Origin: Evansella alkalicola
Lineage (GTDB): Bacteria > Bacillota > Bacilli > Bacillales > Salisediminibacteriaceae
Assembly: GCF_019042735.1 (NCBI RefSeq)
Contig: NZ_JAHQCR010000021.1
Coordinates: forward strand, 124,001-188,000
Direction of reading: 5' to 3'
Length of the DNA stretch: 64,000 nt
Both the position numbers and the translations under genes were made by a program. This document shows, one piece after another, positions 62,740 to 64,000 of this stretch. How positions within the stretch are numbered: position 1 is the first letter of the stretch; each line of letters starts with the position of its first letter. The notes beneath the pieces were generated by a model, which was not told the origin of the DNA, made no database searches, and worked only from the letters and a program-made list of their open reading frames with translations.

Positions 62740-62946
62740 TTAACCAAAAGCTTGTCGCAAAGAATCCTCATCATCACTTTTTTTTACACACAAACGAAGA
62801 TACATGTTCATTAAATGATCCAATTCTTGACTATAACGGACCGTCTGATTGGACGTAAATCCGTTTTCTTGAGCGGACTGGATCATTTGTGATCTTTTTT
62901 CTTCCATTTGTCGTTTTAGATAATATTGAATCCCCATTTGTTTCAC
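62740..62946 (-). CDS. Spo0E-family aspartyl-phosphate phosphatase
   Basis: Small helical-hairpin protein of ~68 residues. The Spo0E-family signature is YSQELDHLMNMYLR (SQELD core), preceded by an amphipathic helix (KRSQMIQSAQENGF). Family members dephosphorylate Spo0A~P and delay sporulation. The start is uncertain: GTG 62946 follows GGGGA, ATG 62937 is an alternative, and TTG 62958 has no ribosome site. From 62947 to 63262 the A/T-rich DNA shows nothing assignable. Confidence 0.8.
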   Translation of the reverse strand: MKQMGIQYYLKRQMEEKRSQMIQSAQENGFTSNQTVRYSQELDHLMNMYLRLCVKKSDDEDSLRQAFG

Positions 62947-63262
62947 TCGTTTCCCCAAAGATTACTTTCACTTTCCTCATTAAATTAAAGCGATGTTAAA
63001 CTTTTACGTTTTTTTGTTACAGGTACTCGCTTTCCTAAATTAAAAAATCTTTCTATTATTATATCTATCATATAATTGTTTATCAATATAGTACTTAAAT
63101 ATATTTTAATATAAAACTTTCAAAAAGTGAAAGGAATATTTTAGTTTTATTACGACAATTATCGCAATACTTTTGTCAAATAACAATAAAAGACCTATTA
63201 TCATCTATTTTTGTGGAGAGAATAAAGTACTAACTTTCATTTATTTGAACAATAATCAAGAT

Positions 63263-64000
63263 TTATTTATATGCTGTCGCTGCTTTTACTGCTTTTTTCC
63301 ATCCATCATATAAACGACTTCTTTCTTCCTGATCCATGACTGGTCTAAAATTGTAATCTATCCTCCACTGGTTTCCAATCTCTTCTTTGTTTCTCCAAAA
63401 TCCTACTGCCAAACCGGCTAAATAAGCTGCACCAAGGGCTGTAGTTTCCTGGATCACTGGACGTTGTACAGGGACACCTAATATATCACTTTGAAACTGC
63501 ATCAAGAAATTATTCGAAACCGCTCCACCATCTACACGTAATCGTTTTAAAGGTACACCAGCATCTGCTTCCATCGCATGAAGAACATCCTTCGATTGGT
63601 AAGCCAACGATTCTAAAGTAGCCCTAATAAAGTGTTCCTTTTCCGTTCCCCGTGTGATCCCAAAAACAGCACCACGTACATCACTATCCCAATATGGAGT
63701 TCCGAGTCCCACAAATGCTGGCACAACGTACACCCCGTCCGTTGACTCTACTCGTTGGGCATATTCTTCACTAGCTGATGCTGTTTTAAGCATTCTCATA
63801 CTATCGCGAAGCCATTGAATAGCTGAACCTGCCACGAAGATACTTCCCTCTAGGGCATAGTTGACCTTACCGTCTATTCCCCAGGCAATTGTCGTTAATA
63901 GACCGTGCTTTGAACTAACGGGTTTTTCTCCTGTTTGCATCAGCATAAAGCACCCTGTACCATATGTATTTTTAGCCATTCCACTCTCAAAGCATGCTTG
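63263..64000 (-). CDS. glpK: Glycerol kinase, C-terminal part, 5' end outside window
   Basis: Phosphorylates glycerol to glycerol 3-phosphate. Only the C-terminal ~246 residues are in the window; the frame runs through the right edge (QACFESGMAKNTYGTGCFML), so the ATG at 63979 is internal. FGGY-family motifs: GSIFVAGSAIQWLRD, VVPAFVGLGTPYWDSDVRGA and LRVDGGAVSNNFLMQFQSD. The usual CFEPG is CFESG here. Upstream glp genes are expected beyond the edge. Confidence 0.95.
   Translation of the reverse strand, partial: QACFESGMAKNTYGTGCFMLMQTGEKPVSSKHGLLTTIAWGIDGKVNYALEGSIFVAGSAIQWLRDSMRMLKTASASEEYAQRVESTDGVYVVPAFVGLGTPYWDSDVRGAVFGITRGTEKEHFIRATLESLAYQSKDVLHAMEADAGVPLKRLRVDGGAVSNNFLMQFQSDILGVPVQRPVIQETTALGAAYLAGLAVGFWRNKEEIGNQWRIDYNFRPVMDQEERSRLYDGWKKAVKAATAYK

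Overview
The window looks like chromosomal DNA of a spore-forming, low-GC Gram-positive bacterium of the Bacillaceae. The grounds are sporulation or spore-resistance genes (splA/splB, spoVR, a Spo0E-like phosphatase, tiny YjcZ-like membrane proteins), strong AGGAGG-type ribosome binding sites, Bacillus-type T-box and M-box leaders, CodY-like and cre-like sites, and homologues typical of Bacillus (bmrCD, ecsAB/ythPQ-like, ppaC). The genus cannot be fixed from sequence alone. No rRNA, tRNA, CRISPR array, prophage or intact insertion sequence was seen.

Layout. 0-3.5 kb: a LysM L,D-transpeptidase cut by the window edge, a soluble chemoreceptor and yajQ. 3.6-11.3 kb: two ECF sigma/membrane-partner modules flank a divergent bmrCD multidrug exporter, which has a leader peptide and two attenuator-like hairpins upstream. 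11.3-15.4 kb: a 51-bp palindromic repeat array, a GNAT enzyme, a CGCGG-type putative RiPP precursor, a phasin-like protein and splAB. 15.5-21.3 kb: a MerR-controlled acyl-CoA synthetase/dehydrogenase operon and an EcsAB-like ABC system. 21.4-30.4 kb: a peptidase S51-GNAT fusion, a polytopic chemoreceptor, a racemase, a TerC protein, map, a panE-like gene and an orphan MEDS histidine kinase. 31-38.3 kb: an M3 peptidase, a three-gene DUF1538/DUF1538/double-PII operon, a solitary pfkA and a catalase. 38.5-46.7 kb: ppaC, a haemolysin III family protein, mgtE under an M-box, spoVR, and a SulP transporter with a universal stress protein.

47-58.6 kb holds the complete branched-chain amino-acid pathway, ilvE-ilvD-[T-box]-ilvB-ilvN-ilvC-leuA-leuB-leuC-leuD. 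A good sigma-A promoter precedes it, with cre-like and CodY-like sites upstream, and a T-box with a probable isoleucine specifier lies inside the cluster. The operon would therefore sense carbon state, nutrient state and uncharged tRNA. 58.6-64 kb: a third ~51-bp repeat array, small membrane proteins, prfC, a zinc-ribbon micro-protein, an EamA transporter, a Spo0E-like protein and the 3' part of glpK.

Least explained items: the DUF1538 pair with a double PII-like protein; the CGCGG protein with its 12-bp dyad and no maturase in view; three intergenic arrays that share a ~51-52 bp period; and several small genes too short for ordinary ORF calling (bmr leader peptide, a 21-codon ORF, an mgtE upstream ORF, a 47-residue double CxxCxGxG protein, and two tiny membrane proteins).
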